Positions 7,264 to 16,535 of a DNA stretch of 64,000 nucleotides are shown piece after piece. The DNA comes from Bacteroidales bacterium (GTDB taxonomy: Bacteria; Bacteroidota; Bacteroidia; Bacteroidales; VadinHA17). A program made the position numbers and the translations under genes. The notes under the pieces are model-generated. The model had not been told where the DNA came from, did not search any database, and saw only the letters and a list, made by a program, of their open reading frames with translations. The stretch lies in contig JADJLX010000003.1 in NCBI GenBank assembly GCA_016709865.1, positions 248,001 to 312,000 on the forward strand, given 5' to 3'. The stretch's first letter is position 1. Each line of letters opens with the position of its first letter.

Positions 7264-9414
7264 CTATTGTACTATTGTCATCTCATCAACGAGGTGTTTT
7301 GCACCTGAGAAAATATCCATTGTCCACAAGACATAACGGATATCAACAACAATAGTTCTCTGTAATTCAGGCTCATAAGCAATATCACCGCTCATTGATT
7401 CCCAGTTACCATCGAATGCCAGCCCGATAAGTTCGCCGTTACCATTCAAAACCGGACTACCTGAATTACCTCCTGTAATATCATTTGTTGTGAGGAAGCA
7501 CACGGGCATATATCCTTTTGAAGAACCGTATCTTCCGAATTCTTTCTTCTGATTAAGCTCAAGAAGGCGTTTCGGCAGATCGAATTCATAATCGCCTGGT
7601 TTATATTTATCTGCAACACCCTGTAATGTTGTATAATACTTGTATGTTACACCATCTTTTGGATCATAATTCTGTACTGTTCCATAGGAGAGCCTCATAG
7701 TTGAATTGGCATCAGGATACTGTGTCTTTTCAGGAGCCATCTCCATGAGGGCTGCCACCCAGACTCTTTTTCCTGTAGCCAGACCAGCGTCGAACTGGCT
7801 TGATCCTTTTGAAATATCACCAGCACTTTTATAAACAGAAGCTGAAGTGAGATAAACAGGGTCATTTTCAATTGTTTTCAGTACAGGTTTATCCAGAAAT
7901 GCCATTAGTTTTGCTTCACTTGAGAAGATAGTTTTAGCAAACATATCATCTACAAATTTGTCGATATCGCCTTTGTATTTTTTGTCTACAACATTTACAT
8001 AAAAATCAGGATGAAATTTTGCAGGAACATCAGCCCTGTAAAGTTTAAGCATGGCCTTTGTTGATTTTTTGTCTGTTGGACCATTATAATCCTTATAGAA
8101 TCCGGAAACATTTGATTTAATGCGCGATACTGCATCAGAAATCTTCTGATTGTCGCCGGATTTAATTGCTGTGATAAGCATTGTAGCTACCTGGTTCATG
8201 CCAAAGATTTCGCATCCCTGGATACATTCATTTAGATACTGTAGAGCATTATAATATTCAGCCCTGCCTTCAATAGATGTTTTTATCATATTGAGAGCTT
8301 CACCATATTTTGCTTTCCGTTCAGGATTTTCAACAACCCATTTATTATACTGATTTTCAATCTCTTCTTTTTTTGCTTTTACATTAAGTCTTTCAAGACC
8401 GGCTTTCTGACCTATTGAGTATTTCCAATAGTTAGAAGAACCAAAATATTTTGAAGAGTATTGAATGTTAACTTTCTGGTCTGCTTTCATATCCGCCATC
8501 CATATATCCTGTTTGATACCACGTATCTTGATTCTGTCAGGATGTACAATCTGAAGCTGCTCGCTTACTTCATAAGAAGTCATATACCTGTTTGTTCTTC
8601 CCGGATAACCAAGTATCATGGCAAAGTCGCCAATATTTCTTTCCTTTAGTGATACTGAAAGATAGTGTTTAGGTTTAAGAGGAACGTTTGCTTTTGAATA
8701 GGCTGCCGGTTTTCCGTCGGGTCCTGAATAAACTCTGAACACACTGAAATCGCCTGTATGACGAGGCCATTCCCAGTTGTCGGTATCTGATCCAAATTTA
8801 CCAATAGACTGAGGAGGTGTTCCGACCAGGCGGACATCATTATATCTTTCATAGACAAGCAGGTAGAAATAATTTCCACCATAGAAACTCCCTACCTGTA
8901 CCCTGTAGTTATTTCCTTCCTGGGCTTTTTTCTCAATCGCTGTTCTTGCTTCATTTACAGATGCTGAACGTTCTGATTCACTCATTCCGGGTTTTACATT
9001 TGCGAGGATCTGAGCTGAAACATCTTCGATTCTGACAAGAAACGTTACTGCGAGGTTAGGATTTGGCAGCTCTTCCTCTTTCGTCATTGCCCAAAAACCA
9101 TTGGCCAGATAATCATGTTCTACCGAACTGTGTGCCTGGATTGACCCATAGCCGCAGTGGTGGTTAGTCAGGATTAGTCCCTGGGAGGAAACTATTTCTC
9201 CTGTACAGCCGCCTCCAAAAATTACAATTGCATCTTTGAGGCTGGCTTTGTTAAGACTGTAAATATCCTCAGCTGAAAGCTTAAGCCCCAGTTCGGTCAT
9301 CTTGCCGATATTTAATTTTTCTATAAGTGGCAGCAACCACATACCTTCATCAGCCCTGGCCTTAAATCCGAAACTGATAATAAGGATTACTAAAACTGCA
9401 AACAATTTTCTCAT
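7264..9414 (-). CDS. S46 family dipeptidyl-peptidase, DPP7-like
   Basis: 716 aa from the ATG at 9414 (a longer frame to 9453 puts 13 residues before the signal peptide). Signal peptide ends near KARA. The catalytic His is in LTNHHCGYG (about residue 86) and the nucleophile in GGNSGSP near the C-terminus; the spacing to the following GLAFDGNWE places Gly at the position numbered 673 in Porphyromonas enzymes. Gly there marks DPP7 (hydrophobic P1), Arg marks DPP11 (acidic P1). It removes dipeptides from peptides in the periplasm for amino-acid nutrition. Full length, single gene. Confidence 0.9.
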   Translation of the reverse strand: MRKLFAVLVILIISFGFKARADEGMWLLPLIEKLNIGKMTELGLKLSAEDIYSLNKASLKDAIVIFGGGCTGEIVSSQGLILTNHHCGYGSIQAHSSVEHDYLANGFWAMTKEEELPNPNLAVTFLVRIEDVSAQILANVKPGMSESERSASVNEARTAIEKKAQEGNNYRVQVGSFYGGNYFYLLVYERYNDVRLVGTPPQSIGKFGSDTDNWEWPRHTGDFSVFRVYSGPDGKPAAYSKANVPLKPKHYLSVSLKERNIGDFAMILGYPGRTNRYMTSYEVSEQLQIVHPDRIKIRGIKQDIWMADMKADQKVNIQYSSKYFGSSNYWKYSIGQKAGLERLNVKAKKEEIENQYNKWVVENPERKAKYGEALNMIKTSIEGRAEYYNALQYLNECIQGCEIFGMNQVATMLITAIKSGDNQKISDAVSRIKSNVSGFYKDYNGPTDKKSTKAMLKLYRADVPAKFHPDFYVNVVDKKYKGDIDKFVDDMFAKTIFSSEAKLMAFLDKPVLKTIENDPVYLTSASVYKSAGDISKGSSQFDAGLATGKRVWVAALMEMAPEKTQYPDANSTMRLSYGTVQNYDPKDGVTYKYYTTLQGVADKYKPGDYEFDLPKRLLELNQKKEFGRYGSSKGYMPVCFLTTNDITGGNSGSPVLNGNGELIGLAFDGNWESMSGDIAYEPELQRTIVVDIRYVLWTMDIFSGAKHLVDEMTIVQ

Positions 9415-9483
9415 TGGAATATATTTATCAAGTGGGTTTAAAAGTGCAGACAAATATAATTTTATAAACCAAGAAAAGAAAGG

Positions 9484-10083
9484 TTAAAAATCAATTTTCA
9501 ACTGTGTATTGAAGAGCGAAAAGGATTTTCTGTGATAAGGAGTAATCCCATACTCAATAATGGCGGCCCTGTGAGCGGATGTTGGATAACCTTTATTCTT
9601 AATCCATCCATATTGAGGATACTCTTCATTGATTTTGTCCATATACTCATCCCTGAAGGTTTTTGCCAGAACAGAGGCTGCAGCAATGGAAAAATATAGA
9701 CTGTCTCCTTTAATAATTGTCTTGTATCTGAGATCTTTATAAGGATAAAACCTGTTACCGTCGATGAGTAGGAACTGAGGTTCTTTATCAAGACCTTCTA
9801 TTGCAATATGCATTGCTTTTATTGAAGCCCGGAGAATATTCATCTGATCTATTTCTTCGTTATTCACAAATGCCACTTTCCAGGATATTGCCGTATTTAT
9901 TATTTCATCTTTAAGAATAAATCTTTGTTTTGACGATAATTTTTTTGAATCATTCAGGAAAGGATGTTTGAAATTCTTTGGAAGAATTACTGCTGCAGCT
10001 ACCACGGGACCGGCAAGGCAACCTCTCCCGGCTTCATCGCAGCCGGCTTCAGTAAGGTTCTTATACAGGTATGATTTGAGCAT
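9484..10083 (-). CDS. rnhB: Ribonuclease HII
   Basis: 199 aa from the ATG at 10083; the frame extends to 10128 but the MLKSYL start matches homologues. The hallmark AGCDEAGRGCLAGPV near the N-terminus carries the first catalytic Asp-Glu pair; LLIDGN and FSIAAASVLAKTFRD carry the later conserved residues. It removes single ribonucleotides from DNA. The gene sits between the S46 peptidase (behind, same strand) and a divergent T9SS cargo gene. Confidence 0.95.
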   Translation of the reverse strand: MLKSYLYKNLTEAGCDEAGRGCLAGPVVAAAVILPKNFKHPFLNDSKKLSSKQRFILKDEIINTAISWKVAFVNNEEIDQMNILRASIKAMHIAIEGLDKEPQFLLIDGNRFYPYKDLRYKTIIKGDSLYFSIAAASVLAKTFRDEYMDKINEEYPQYGWIKNKGYPTSAHRAAIIEYGITPYHRKSFSLFNTQLKIDF

Positions 10084-10234
10084 ATTCATTCGAGTAATAA
10101 TGTCACGTAATTTAAAGAAATATTCCACCCACAGGTTACAGAATCTGAATTTAATAAAAAATGCAGAACAGGTGGTTTAAGCCTGAAATTTACATGTTTG
10201 TCACCAAAAAATGACGATTTGTCAAATGTTTTAT

Positions 10235-10242
10235 TATTTTTG
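10235..10242 (+). promoter_or_regulatory. Possible -7 box for the T9SS cargo gene
   Basis: TATTTTTG matches the Bacteroidota TAnnTTTG -7 consensus 22 bp before the start codon at 10264. No TTTG is found at the expected 19-21 bp upstream distance, so the assignment rests on the -7 box alone. Confidence 0.4.
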
Positions 10243-10263
10243 ACCTGACGGGGAACTAATAAT

Positions 10264-10767
10264 ATGTTAAATAGCGCCAGGTTTTTAATACTATTATCTT
10301 TGCTGGGATGCTCATCTAATGCCTATTCCCAACAATTGTCCCATCAGGTCCTTGTGCCTCTCGCAGGGGTAACAAATACCGGATCATTGGCGTATTCCCA
10401 GACTATAGGTGAGACTGCGATAGAAATATTTCAATCGTCTGATGGTGGATTTACTCAGGGGTTTCAGCAGCCATGTATAAAATTCACAAAGGAAAATCCA
10501 CCGCCGGGCAATGGTGTTAAAGTCTATCCTAATCCGGTAAGTGATTATGTAAATGTTGAACTGTTCGGTGATATTTCAAGAAACTTCAGGGTTGAGATTA
10601 TTAACATCTCCGGTACTGTTGTAATTTCTGAAAGGATTGAATTTACTGATATGTACTGGAATACGCATCAGATCGCGGTTGAAAAACTAAGTACAGGTCT
10701 CTACTTTGTCAGAATCTTAAGTGATGATGGTGTAATAAGCAGAATTTTTAAGATTGATAAAATCTAA
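10264..10767 (+). CDS. T9SS type A sorting-domain protein
   Basis: 167 aa: signal peptide (about 1-22, ending SNAYSQ), a short middle region, then a C-terminal sorting domain of about 80 residues starting [14 protein letters not shown] and ending in the [16 protein letters not shown] strand. Such domains send proteins through the type IX secretion system and are cleaved on the surface. The mature part between signal and sorting domain is only about 65 residues, rich in Gly/Thr/Gln, with no recognised enzyme fold. Eleven bp upstream of the collagen-like gene, so likely one transcript. Confidence 0.8.
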   Translation: MLNSARFLILLSLLGCSSNAYSQQLSHQVLVPLAGVTNTGSLAYSQTIGETAIEIFQSSDGGFTQGFQQPCIKFTKENPPPGNGVKVYPNPVSDYVNVELFGDISRNFRVEIINISGTVVISERIEFTDMYWNTHQIAVEKLSTGLYFVRILSDDGVISRIFKIDKI

Positions 10768-10778
10768 TCAGCAGAGTT

Positions 10779-12320
10779 ATGACTTTTAATAATTTGAAAA
10801 GTTACGTTTTAATCATATTACTAATTGCGGTTAGCTGCCCTCTGGCCGGACAGCAAACTGTCCCGTTGGGGATACATTATCAGGCGGTTGCAAGGGATAT
10901 TTATGGAAAGGAGCTTTCCAACAGGGAGATTGATATCAGGTTCTCAATAATCTCTGATAATCCTCTTGGAGCACTTGTATATCAGGAACTTCATTCAAAA
11001 ATAGTCACTTCAAAATATGGAGTGTTTTCAATAGTAATCGGTCAGGGTACTCCGACCGGAGGTACTTCATCAGCTCTTTCTCAGATATCGTGGTCCTCTG
11101 CTCCTCATTTCCTCAAAGTAGAGGTTAAGTTTGAAAGCAGTTTTATCGATATGGGAACAATGCAGTTTCTGGCTGTTCCATATGCTCTTTATGCTCAGAA
11201 ATCACTTGAACCCGGTCCGCAGGGACCAAGAGGAGAAATGGGTCTCCAGGGAGTCCCTGGTCTGCAAGGTCCGGTCGGACTAAAAGGAGATCCCGGTCCA
11301 CAGGGCTTAAAAGGCGACACTGGTCCGCAGGGACAGCAGGGAGTTCAGGGACTGAAAGGTGATCCGGGAGATCCGGCTACAGATGACCAGACTCTTTCGT
11401 TTGACGGAACCAATATGTCAATCTCAGGCGGGAATACAGTTAATCTTTCAACACTTATGCTTCCCCATCAGCTTTTTCTGCTCGGAGATACCCTTTCAAT
11501 CATGTATGGAAATAAGGTAGTGCTGCCAAACCAGATCCAGGATCTTCAGCTTGATCCGAATAATAAGCTTAAAATAACAAAAAATACCACAGCCACAGAA
11601 ATTGATTTCACCAGGTTTCTTGATGACAAGCAAACCCTGACTTTTAGTAGTGTAGATAATACACTTAATATCTCCGGGGGGAACACAATCAGTCTTGCAT
11701 CATTAAAAGATGATGCGGATGCAAATCCGCTAAATGAGATCCAGACTCTGACTTTTACTCCGGCAGATAGTAAGCTTTATATATCCGGAATAACAGATCC
11801 TGTAGACCTGACAGCTCTAAAGAATGATGCTGATGCTAGTCCGACTAATGAAATACAGACACTTTCCTATGATGCCAATAATTATCAATTAGTACTTAAT
11901 AATGGAGGTGGTTCTGCTACAATTGGACAGATAATTGCTTATAAAGCGGGGATATCATCATCTGTTAACTTACCTGATAATACTCCAGTACCTTTGATTT
12001 TCAATTTAGTTACAGGTGGCTATTATTCCGATGGGGCTTACTATACAGCTTCTAGTGGGACATTCAAAGCTCCTCATACAGGGATATACACATTCAATGT
12101 TTCATTGAATTTACCCTCAAATTGTACAGTTTTCTTAAAAGTATCTGGAGTGCCTGATGAAACAATTATTTTACCCTCCACTTCCGGTGGAATTTTCAGA
12201 GGAAGTCTTACTATGAAAATTGTCAGCGGTGCTGATGTAAATGTTGTTGTTCAGCAAACTAATGGTTTTCTTATCCCTTTTAGTTTCTCAGGCTCCTTCT
12301 CTGGTTATCGGGTTTATTAA
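10779..12320 (+). CDS. Surface protein with collagen-like triplets and C1q/TNF-like C-terminus
   Basis: 513 aa. Signal peptide about 1-25. Residues 28-140 form the domain usual in Bacteroidota collagen-like proteins ([10 protein letters not shown] start, [11 protein letters not shown] end). From residue 146 there are 18 uninterrupted Gly-X-Y triplets, including [10 protein letters not shown] and GLKGDPGDP. Residues about 200-385 hold three to four repeats of a QTL-[SNIS]GG-NT unit joined by DADA(N/S)P-NEI linkers. The last 125 residues (from [14 protein letters not shown] to FSGYRVY) resemble a trimeric C1q jelly roll, with the [16 protein letters not shown] signature. Expected: a trimeric stalk and head at the cell surface. 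Ligand unknown. Confidence 0.8.
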   Translation: MTFNNLKSYVLIILLIAVSCPLAGQQTVPLGIHYQAVARDIYGKELSNREIDIRFSIISDNPLGALVYQELHSKIVTSKYGVFSIVIGQGTPTGGTSSALSQISWSSAPHFLKVEVKFESSFIDMGTMQFLAVPYALYAQKSLEPGPQGPRGEMGLQGVPGLQGPVGLKGDPGPQGLKGDTGPQGQQGVQGLKGDPGDPATDDQTLSFDGTNMSISGGNTVNLSTLMLPHQLFLLGDTLSIMYGNKVVLPNQIQDLQLDPNNKLKITKNTTATEIDFTRFLDDKQTLTFSSVDNTLNISGGNTISLASLKDDADANPLNEIQTLTFTPADSKLYISGITDPVDLTALKNDADASPTNEIQTLSYDANNYQLVLNNGGGSATIGQIIAYKAGISSSVNLPDNTPVPLIFNLVTGGYYSDGAYYTASSGTFKAPHTGIYTFNVSLNLPSNCTVFLKVSGVPDETIILPSTSGGIFRGSLTMKIVSGADVNVVVQQTNGFLIPFSFSGSFSGYRVY

Positions 12321-12410
12321 TCTGACAAAAGATATTTACATAATCTGGATTTAATGGCCCTGTTGATATTTTAATTATTCGGGCTGATATGTTCTTAGAT
12401 AATATTCTGT

Positions 12411-12434
12411 AGAGACGCAATGCTTTGCGTCTCT
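12411..12434. repeat. REP-like hairpin 1 (AGAGACGCAA stem)
   Basis: Perfect 10-bp inverted repeat AGAGACGCAA / TTGCGTCTCT with a 4-nt TGCT loop. The same stem recurs at 12627-12650 and 13354-13377, the three copies flanking the RAYT transposase gene. Confidence 0.85.
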
Positions 12435-12573
12435 GGCATATAAACAACAATATCTGAAATATAGATAACAGTCTCTGGTATATAACAACAATCTCTGGTA
12501 TATAACAACAATCTCTGGAATATAACAACAATCTCTGGAATATAAATAACAGTCTCTGGAATATAAATAACAG
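12430..12573. repeat. Seven-unit 20-21 bp tandem repeat
   Basis: Seven head-to-tail units with consensus TCTCTGGWATATAAYAACAR; units 3-5 are 20 bp, the others 21 bp. The first unit begins inside the right arm of REP hairpin 1, as if the array grew from the REP edge. Two degraded units (GCACCTG..., TCATCTG...) follow. Apparent minus-strand ORFs across it are repetitive (CCYIPEIVV-type) and are not genes. The whole 12321-12747 gap holds only this array, REP hairpins 1 and 2, and a partial REP arm near 12673. Confidence 0.85.
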
Positions 12574-12626
12574 GCACCTGATAAAATCAACGGTCATCTG
12601 AATAAAAACATTGCCCTAATTGAATA

Positions 12627-12650
12627 AGAGACGCAAAGCATTGCGTCTCT
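12627..12650. repeat. REP-like hairpin 2 (AGAGACGCAA stem)
   Basis: AGAGACGCAA, AGCA loop, TTGCGTCTCT; same 10-bp perfect stem as copies 1 and 3. It is followed by CTACAATGGAATCAACCATAC; a degenerate version of that tail (CTACAGGATCAACCATACC) occurs inside the RAYT coding region near 13110-13132. Confidence 0.85.
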
Positions 12651-12747
12651 ACAATGGAATCAACCATACGGAGGCGGCGTCTCTACGGAATTAAACCAAC
12701 TCTTTTTAACATCCTGAATCATTCTCAAATTAAAAGTTTTTGTAAAT

Positions 12748-13353
12748 TTGGTTGCTGTATTTTCTATTAGTGTTGGAAAATTTCTAAACAAATACCGTAT
12801 TTCGTCAGCCCGGCTGCAAAATTGGGATTATGGATCAAATGCACCGTATTATGTTACCATTTGTGCAGCAAACAGGGAATTCTTTTTCGGGACAATAAGG
12901 AATGGGGAAATGCATTTTTCAGAGATAGGTGAAATTGTACTTAATGAATGGTTAAAAACCCCAGTCATAAGACCTGACATGAATATTTACCTTGATGAAT
13001 TTGTGTTAATGCCAAATCATTTTCATGGAATAATATTAATCGGGAATAATGAATTCAATAATCGGTTGATGAATGTCGAAAATCATAATGTTTGTAGAGC
13101 TGCGTTGGTCTCTACAGGATCAACCATACCAACCTCAACATCAAAAACAAATTTGGGCCGCAGATTAAAAACCTGTCATCTGTAATCCGTGGTTTCAAAT
13201 CGGTCGTTACAATAAATGCTCGTAAGATTGATCCTTATTTCGCATGGCAACCAAGGTATCATGATAGCATTATTCGGGATTACCGCTCATATGAGAAAAT
13301 TAAAAATTACATTATTACTAATCCCCAAAACTGGGATATAGATGAATGTAATA
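12748..13353 (+). pseudogene. REP-associated tyrosine transposase (RAYT), frame broken
   Basis: The first frame (12748-13185, TTG start, 145 aa) has the Y1/RAYT features: NKYRISSARLQNWDYGSNAPYYV near the N-terminus (given as a motif region), then MPNHFHGIILIG with the HxH metal-binding pair. The protein stops at 13185, but the -1 frame from 13149 continues the family sequence: FGPQIKNLSSVIRGFK, then FAWQPRYHDSIIRDYRSY with the expected catalytic-Tyr region, and NPQNWDIDE. The switch falls at A AAT TTG (13149-13155), an X XXY YYZ slippery pattern, so programmed -1 frameshifting is possible, though decay is simpler. The second frame has no stop before REP hairpin 3 and runs to 13457. Confidence 0.75.
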
Positions 13354-13377
13354 AGAGACGCAATGCATTGCGTCTCT
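13354..13377. repeat. REP-like hairpin 3 (AGAGACGCAA stem)
   Basis: AGAGACGCAA, TGCA loop, TTGCGTCTCT, immediately after the RAYT C-terminal homology. Its right edge supplies two bases of the stop codon of the convergent VanZ-like gene (13376-13378), so insertion reshaped the 3' ends of both genes. Confidence 0.85.
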
Positions 13378-13783
13378 ACGGATTTCTTCTGGATATCATC
13401 CTGAACACCACAACACAAAACACCAGAGCCGCTAATATTCCTGCTATATTGCTGTAGATATCTTTTAGGTTGAAGGCCCTGCCCGGAATTAATTTCTGAT
13501 GATATTCATCAAGAACTGCGAACAGGATCAAACAGGATGTAATCAGGAAAAACCTCTTATTCGTCATTTTGAATTCACTGCTTACAAATGCAAGAAATGC
13601 CATGCCTGCCAGTAAACCATATTCACAGAAATGGATAAGATAGTCAAGCCTTATCTCAGATTTTGCAGTATGGATCTTTAGAGTCGGAATTGAAGGAATG
13701 GATGATACTGTAATTATTATCAGTAGCCAGGTAATGAGAAAGTATCTGGCATAGGGACGGAGGAATTGAATCAGTCGGAACAT
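13376..13783 (-). CDS. VanZ-like membrane protein
   Basis: 135 aa, four predicted membrane segments (about 12-30, 48-68, 75-93, 108-128). The VanZ signature HFCEYGLLAGMAFLAF after the first loop, LDEYHQKLIPGR and the following D-x4-N-x2-G pattern are all present. VanZ of vancomycin-resistance clusters gives low-level teicoplanin resistance, but most VanZ-like proteins in Bacteroidota have no known function. The C-terminal few residues (SRRNP) are encoded beside REP hairpin 3 and may differ from the ancestral end. Confidence 0.85.
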   Translation of the reverse strand: MFRLIQFLRPYARYFLITWLLIIITVSSIPSIPTLKIHTAKSEIRLDYLIHFCEYGLLAGMAFLAFVSSEFKMTNKRFFLITSCLILFAVLDEYHQKLIPGRAFNLKDIYSNIAGILAALVFCVVVFRMISRRNP

Positions 13784-13857
13784 CTTATTATTTAAGGTCC
13801 GAAAATTACTAAAATCATGCCACCAAACAAAGTGTTACCAGTTAACTATTAAAAGAC

Positions 13858-13865
13858 TAAATTTG
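13858..13865 (+). promoter_or_regulatory. Possible -7 box of prfB
   Basis: TAAATTTG fits TAnnTTTG and lies 15 bp before the prfB ATG at 13881. The expected upstream TTTG at 19-21 bp is only weakly represented. Confidence 0.35.
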
Positions 13866-13880
13866 TCAAAAATTTAAAGA

Positions 13881-14970
13881 ATGATAACTAACGAACAGAT
13901 AAGGGATTTATCGGGACGCCGCGATGCGTTAAGGAGGTATCTTTGACATCGAAGGCAAACTTGAGACAATAGCAGAGAAAGAGAGTCTGTCGCAGCAACC
14001 TGGCTTATGGAACGATCCGAAAAAGGCTGAAGAGCTGATGAAGGGCATCGCTCAGCTTAAGAACTGGACAACTGATTTTGAAAAGATAAATGCTGCCCTT
14101 GACGATCTGGTTGTAATCTACGATTTCTATAAAGAAGGCGAAGCATCTGAAGAAGATGTTGATAGCCAGTACAGTAACTGTGTCTCGCTTATCGAAGACC
14201 TTGAAGTCCGCAATATGCTCCAGAAAGAGGAAGACCAGCTCGGGGCAATATTGAAGATCAATTCCGGAGCAGGAGGAACAGAGAGCAACGACTGGGCAGC
14301 AATGCTAATGAGGATGTACCTTCGCTGGGCCGAAAGGAATAACTACAAAGTAAAAGAACTTGATTACCAGTCGGGCGATGAAGTGGGAATTAAGTCGGTT
14401 ACACTTGAGATCGAGGGCGAACGAGCCTACGGCTACCTTAAAAGTGAAAACGGAGTACACCGTCTGGTAAGGATCTCACCGTTTAATGCCCAGGGAAAGA
14501 GGCAGACAACTTTTGCTTCAGTGTTCATATCACCTCTGGTTGATAATAATATAGAGATTGAAATAAATCCTTCCGACATAACCTGGGATACATTCAGGTC
14601 GAGCGGTGCAGGCGGACAGAATGTTAACAAGGTTGAGACCGCAGTCAGGCTCAGGCATCATCCTACAGGAATAATTATTGAGAACCAGGAGACCCGCTCT
14701 CAGCTTAATAATAAAGAAAATGCCCTGAAGATTTTAAAATCACAGCTCTATGAACTGGAGCTGAGAAAGCAGCAGGAAGCCCAGGCGCTGATTGAAGGTG
14801 CCAAGAAAAAAATTGAGTGGGGTTCGCAGATCAGATCATATACTTTACATCCCTACAAGATGATCAAAGACCATCGCACAGATCACGAGACCGGAAACGT
14901 TCAGGCAGTGCTTGATGGAGACCTGACTGCCTTCATAAAATCATATCTGATGGAGTTTGCCGGGAAATGA
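13881..14970 (+). CDS. prfB: Peptide chain release factor 2, with +1 programmed frameshift
   Basis: The gene starts at ATG 13881, reads 21 codons to CTT, meets an in-frame TGA (13944-13946), and continues in the +1 frame from GAC at 13945 to 14970, for 362 aa in total. The site has the canonical elements: AGGAGG (13932-13937), a short spacer and CTT TGA C, as in E. coli prfB, where low RF2 favours slippage and so autoregulates. RF2 identity is confirmed by the SPF tripeptide (residues 199-201) that reads UGA/UAA and the GGQ motif (244-246) for peptidyl-tRNA hydrolysis. Gene finders tend to start it at 14038, losing 52 residues. Confidence 0.95.
13932..13947 (+). promoter_or_regulatory. prfB frameshift-stimulating Shine-Dalgarno and slippery stop
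   Basis: AGGAGG followed three bases later by CTTTGAC. The internal Shine-Dalgarno pairs with 16S rRNA and pushes the ribosome from CTT to TTT, bypassing UGA. Such a strong SD is notable because initiation sites in this window mostly lack one. Confidence 0.93.
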
Positions 14971-15036
14971 CAAAATTCATAAAAACTGTGGTAGTTTATT
15001 TGTTTTATTTGTACCGGTAATAACAATAGTTAAATA

Positions 15037-16533
15037 ATGGTGAAAAAGGAAAAACTATTTGAACAGTTTCCGCCTGTAACAACCAAAGAGTGGATGGATA
15101 AAATCCACTCAGATCTGAAAGGGGCTGATTTCAACACAAAACTGGTATGGAAGACAAATGAAGGGTTCGATGTTATGCCTTTCTACCGCATTGAAGATGT
15201 TGAAAATCTTGCGTATACAGATACTCTCCCGGGCGAATATCCTTTCTTAAGGGGGACAAAGATCAGAAACAACAACTGGTATGTCAGGCAGAATATAGAA
15301 GTAACTGATTATGCTGAAGCTAACAGTAAGGCCCTGACAATACTGATGAAAGGTATTGATTCTCTGGGATTTATTATATCTGATCCAGAATCGGTATGTA
15401 AAAGTAATTTTGAGATTCTGCTGAAGGATATTCACCTTGAAGTAATTGAGATAAATGTTTTCTGTAACGGTAAGGCAAGGGAGATTCTGGAACATATTTC
15501 GTCGATAGCAGCTGAAAGAGGACTTGATCCTGTCGATATCCGGGGTGCTGTTGAGGCTGATCCGATTGGCCGGCTTATGGTAAACGGGAAACTCTGTGTT
15601 TCGATTGAAGAGGGATTCAACTACCTGGCAGCATATACTAAAGCCGCATTAAAAATGCCAAATCTTCGTACAATTCACCTGAATGCATCACATTTCAATA
15701 ATGCAGGTGCAGATATCGTTCAGGAACTGGCATTCAGTATGTCAATGGCAGGCGAATACATCTCACAGCTTACTGACAGGGGGCTGGAAGCCACACTGGC
15801 AGCCTCAAAAATCAGATTCAGCTATGGGATAGGATCAACCTATTTTTCAGAGATTGCAAAACTCCGGGCAGCGCGTCTGTTGTGGTCAGCTGTACAGAGA
15901 GGGTTCAATATTCCGGAATCAGACGCTGTTAAAATGGAGATCCATTGTGTGACAAGCGAATGGAATAAAACAGTATATGATCCCTTTGTAAACATGCTCA
16001 GGACACAGACAGAAGCCATGTCGGCAATTCTTGGAGGAACTGACTCACTTACTGTTGAACCATTCGATATTGCTTTCAGAAAACCTGATGAATTTTCAGA
16101 AAGGATTGCACGGAACCAGCAGCTGATATTGAAGGAAGAAGCTTACTTTGACAAGGTTGCAGATCCTGCAGCCGGATCATATTATATTGAAAACCTGACA
16201 AACCTTATTGCAGAGAATGCCTGGAAACTTTTTGTTGAAATAGAAGAACATGGCGGATTTCTCTCTTCATTAAAGGAAGGGTTTATTCAAAAAATGTTAT
16301 CTGAATCGGCTGCTAAAAGGCAGGAGGATTTTGCAGGAGGAAAAGTCAAACTGCTGGGATCAAACCTTTTCCCTGATTTGAATGAAAAAGTACTTTCACA
16401 GATAGAGACTGAAAGTGTCTTTAAAAATGTTGAGTATGAAAGTGACCTCATGATTGAACCAATAAGGCTTTTCAGAATCTCAGCCGGATATGAAGCAGTG
16501 AGAATTGAACAGGAAAAAGGAGCAAAGAATTGA
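15037..16533 (+). CDS. mutA: Methylmalonyl-CoA mutase small subunit (short form)
   Basis: 498 aa; the TIM-barrel substrate-domain homologue of MutB that lacks the B12-binding DxHxxG motif, as expected for the non-catalytic subunit. The N-terminal segment ([13 protein letters not shown]) and the [16 protein letters not shown] region match MutA. Family members in Bacteroides are usually near 615 aa with a C-terminal flavodoxin-like domain; this one stops right after [14 protein letters not shown], so that whole domain (~120 aa) is absent, with no remnant because mutB begins 2 bp later. With MutB it interconverts succinyl-CoA and methylmalonyl-CoA in propionate metabolism. Confidence 0.9.
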   Translation: MVKKEKLFEQFPPVTTKEWMDKIHSDLKGADFNTKLVWKTNEGFDVMPFYRIEDVENLAYTDTLPGEYPFLRGTKIRNNNWYVRQNIEVTDYAEANSKALTILMKGIDSLGFIISDPESVCKSNFEILLKDIHLEVIEINVFCNGKAREILEHISSIAAERGLDPVDIRGAVEADPIGRLMVNGKLCVSIEEGFNYLAAYTKAALKMPNLRTIHLNASHFNNAGADIVQELAFSMSMAGEYISQLTDRGLEATLAASKIRFSYGIGSTYFSEIAKLRAARLLWSAVQRGFNIPESDAVKMEIHCVTSEWNKTVYDPFVNMLRTQTEAMSAILGGTDSLTVEPFDIAFRKPDEFSERIARNQQLILKEEAYFDKVADPAAGSYYIENLTNLIAENAWKLFVEIEEHGGFLSSLKEGFIQKMLSESAAKRQEDFAGGKVKLLGSNLFPDLNEKVLSQIETESVFKNVEYESDLMIEPIRLFRISAGYEAVRIEQEKGAKN

Positions 16534-16535
16534 TT

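Noticed and set aside
12430..12573. CRISPR array
   Set aside because: Units are contiguous with no unique spacers and no cas genes nearby.
12280..12597. Three overlapping minus-strand ORFs of 60-105 aa with repeated YIPEIVV/YSRDC peptides
   Set aside because: They are translations of the 20-21 bp tandem array in different frames; no promoter, no independent homology.
13149..13155. Firm claim of programmed -1 frameshifting in the RAYT
   Set aside because: The heptamer fits X XXY YYZ but AAATTTG is not a known strong site and no stimulatory structure is evident, so it is kept only as a hypothesis.
14038..14970. prfB as a truncated gene starting at 14038
   Set aside because: The missing N-terminus is upstream in another frame, joined by a canonical +1 recoding site.
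16530..16535. TTG start for mutB overlapping the mutA stop
   Set aside because: An ATG six bases later gives the normal N-terminus; TTG starts are rare.
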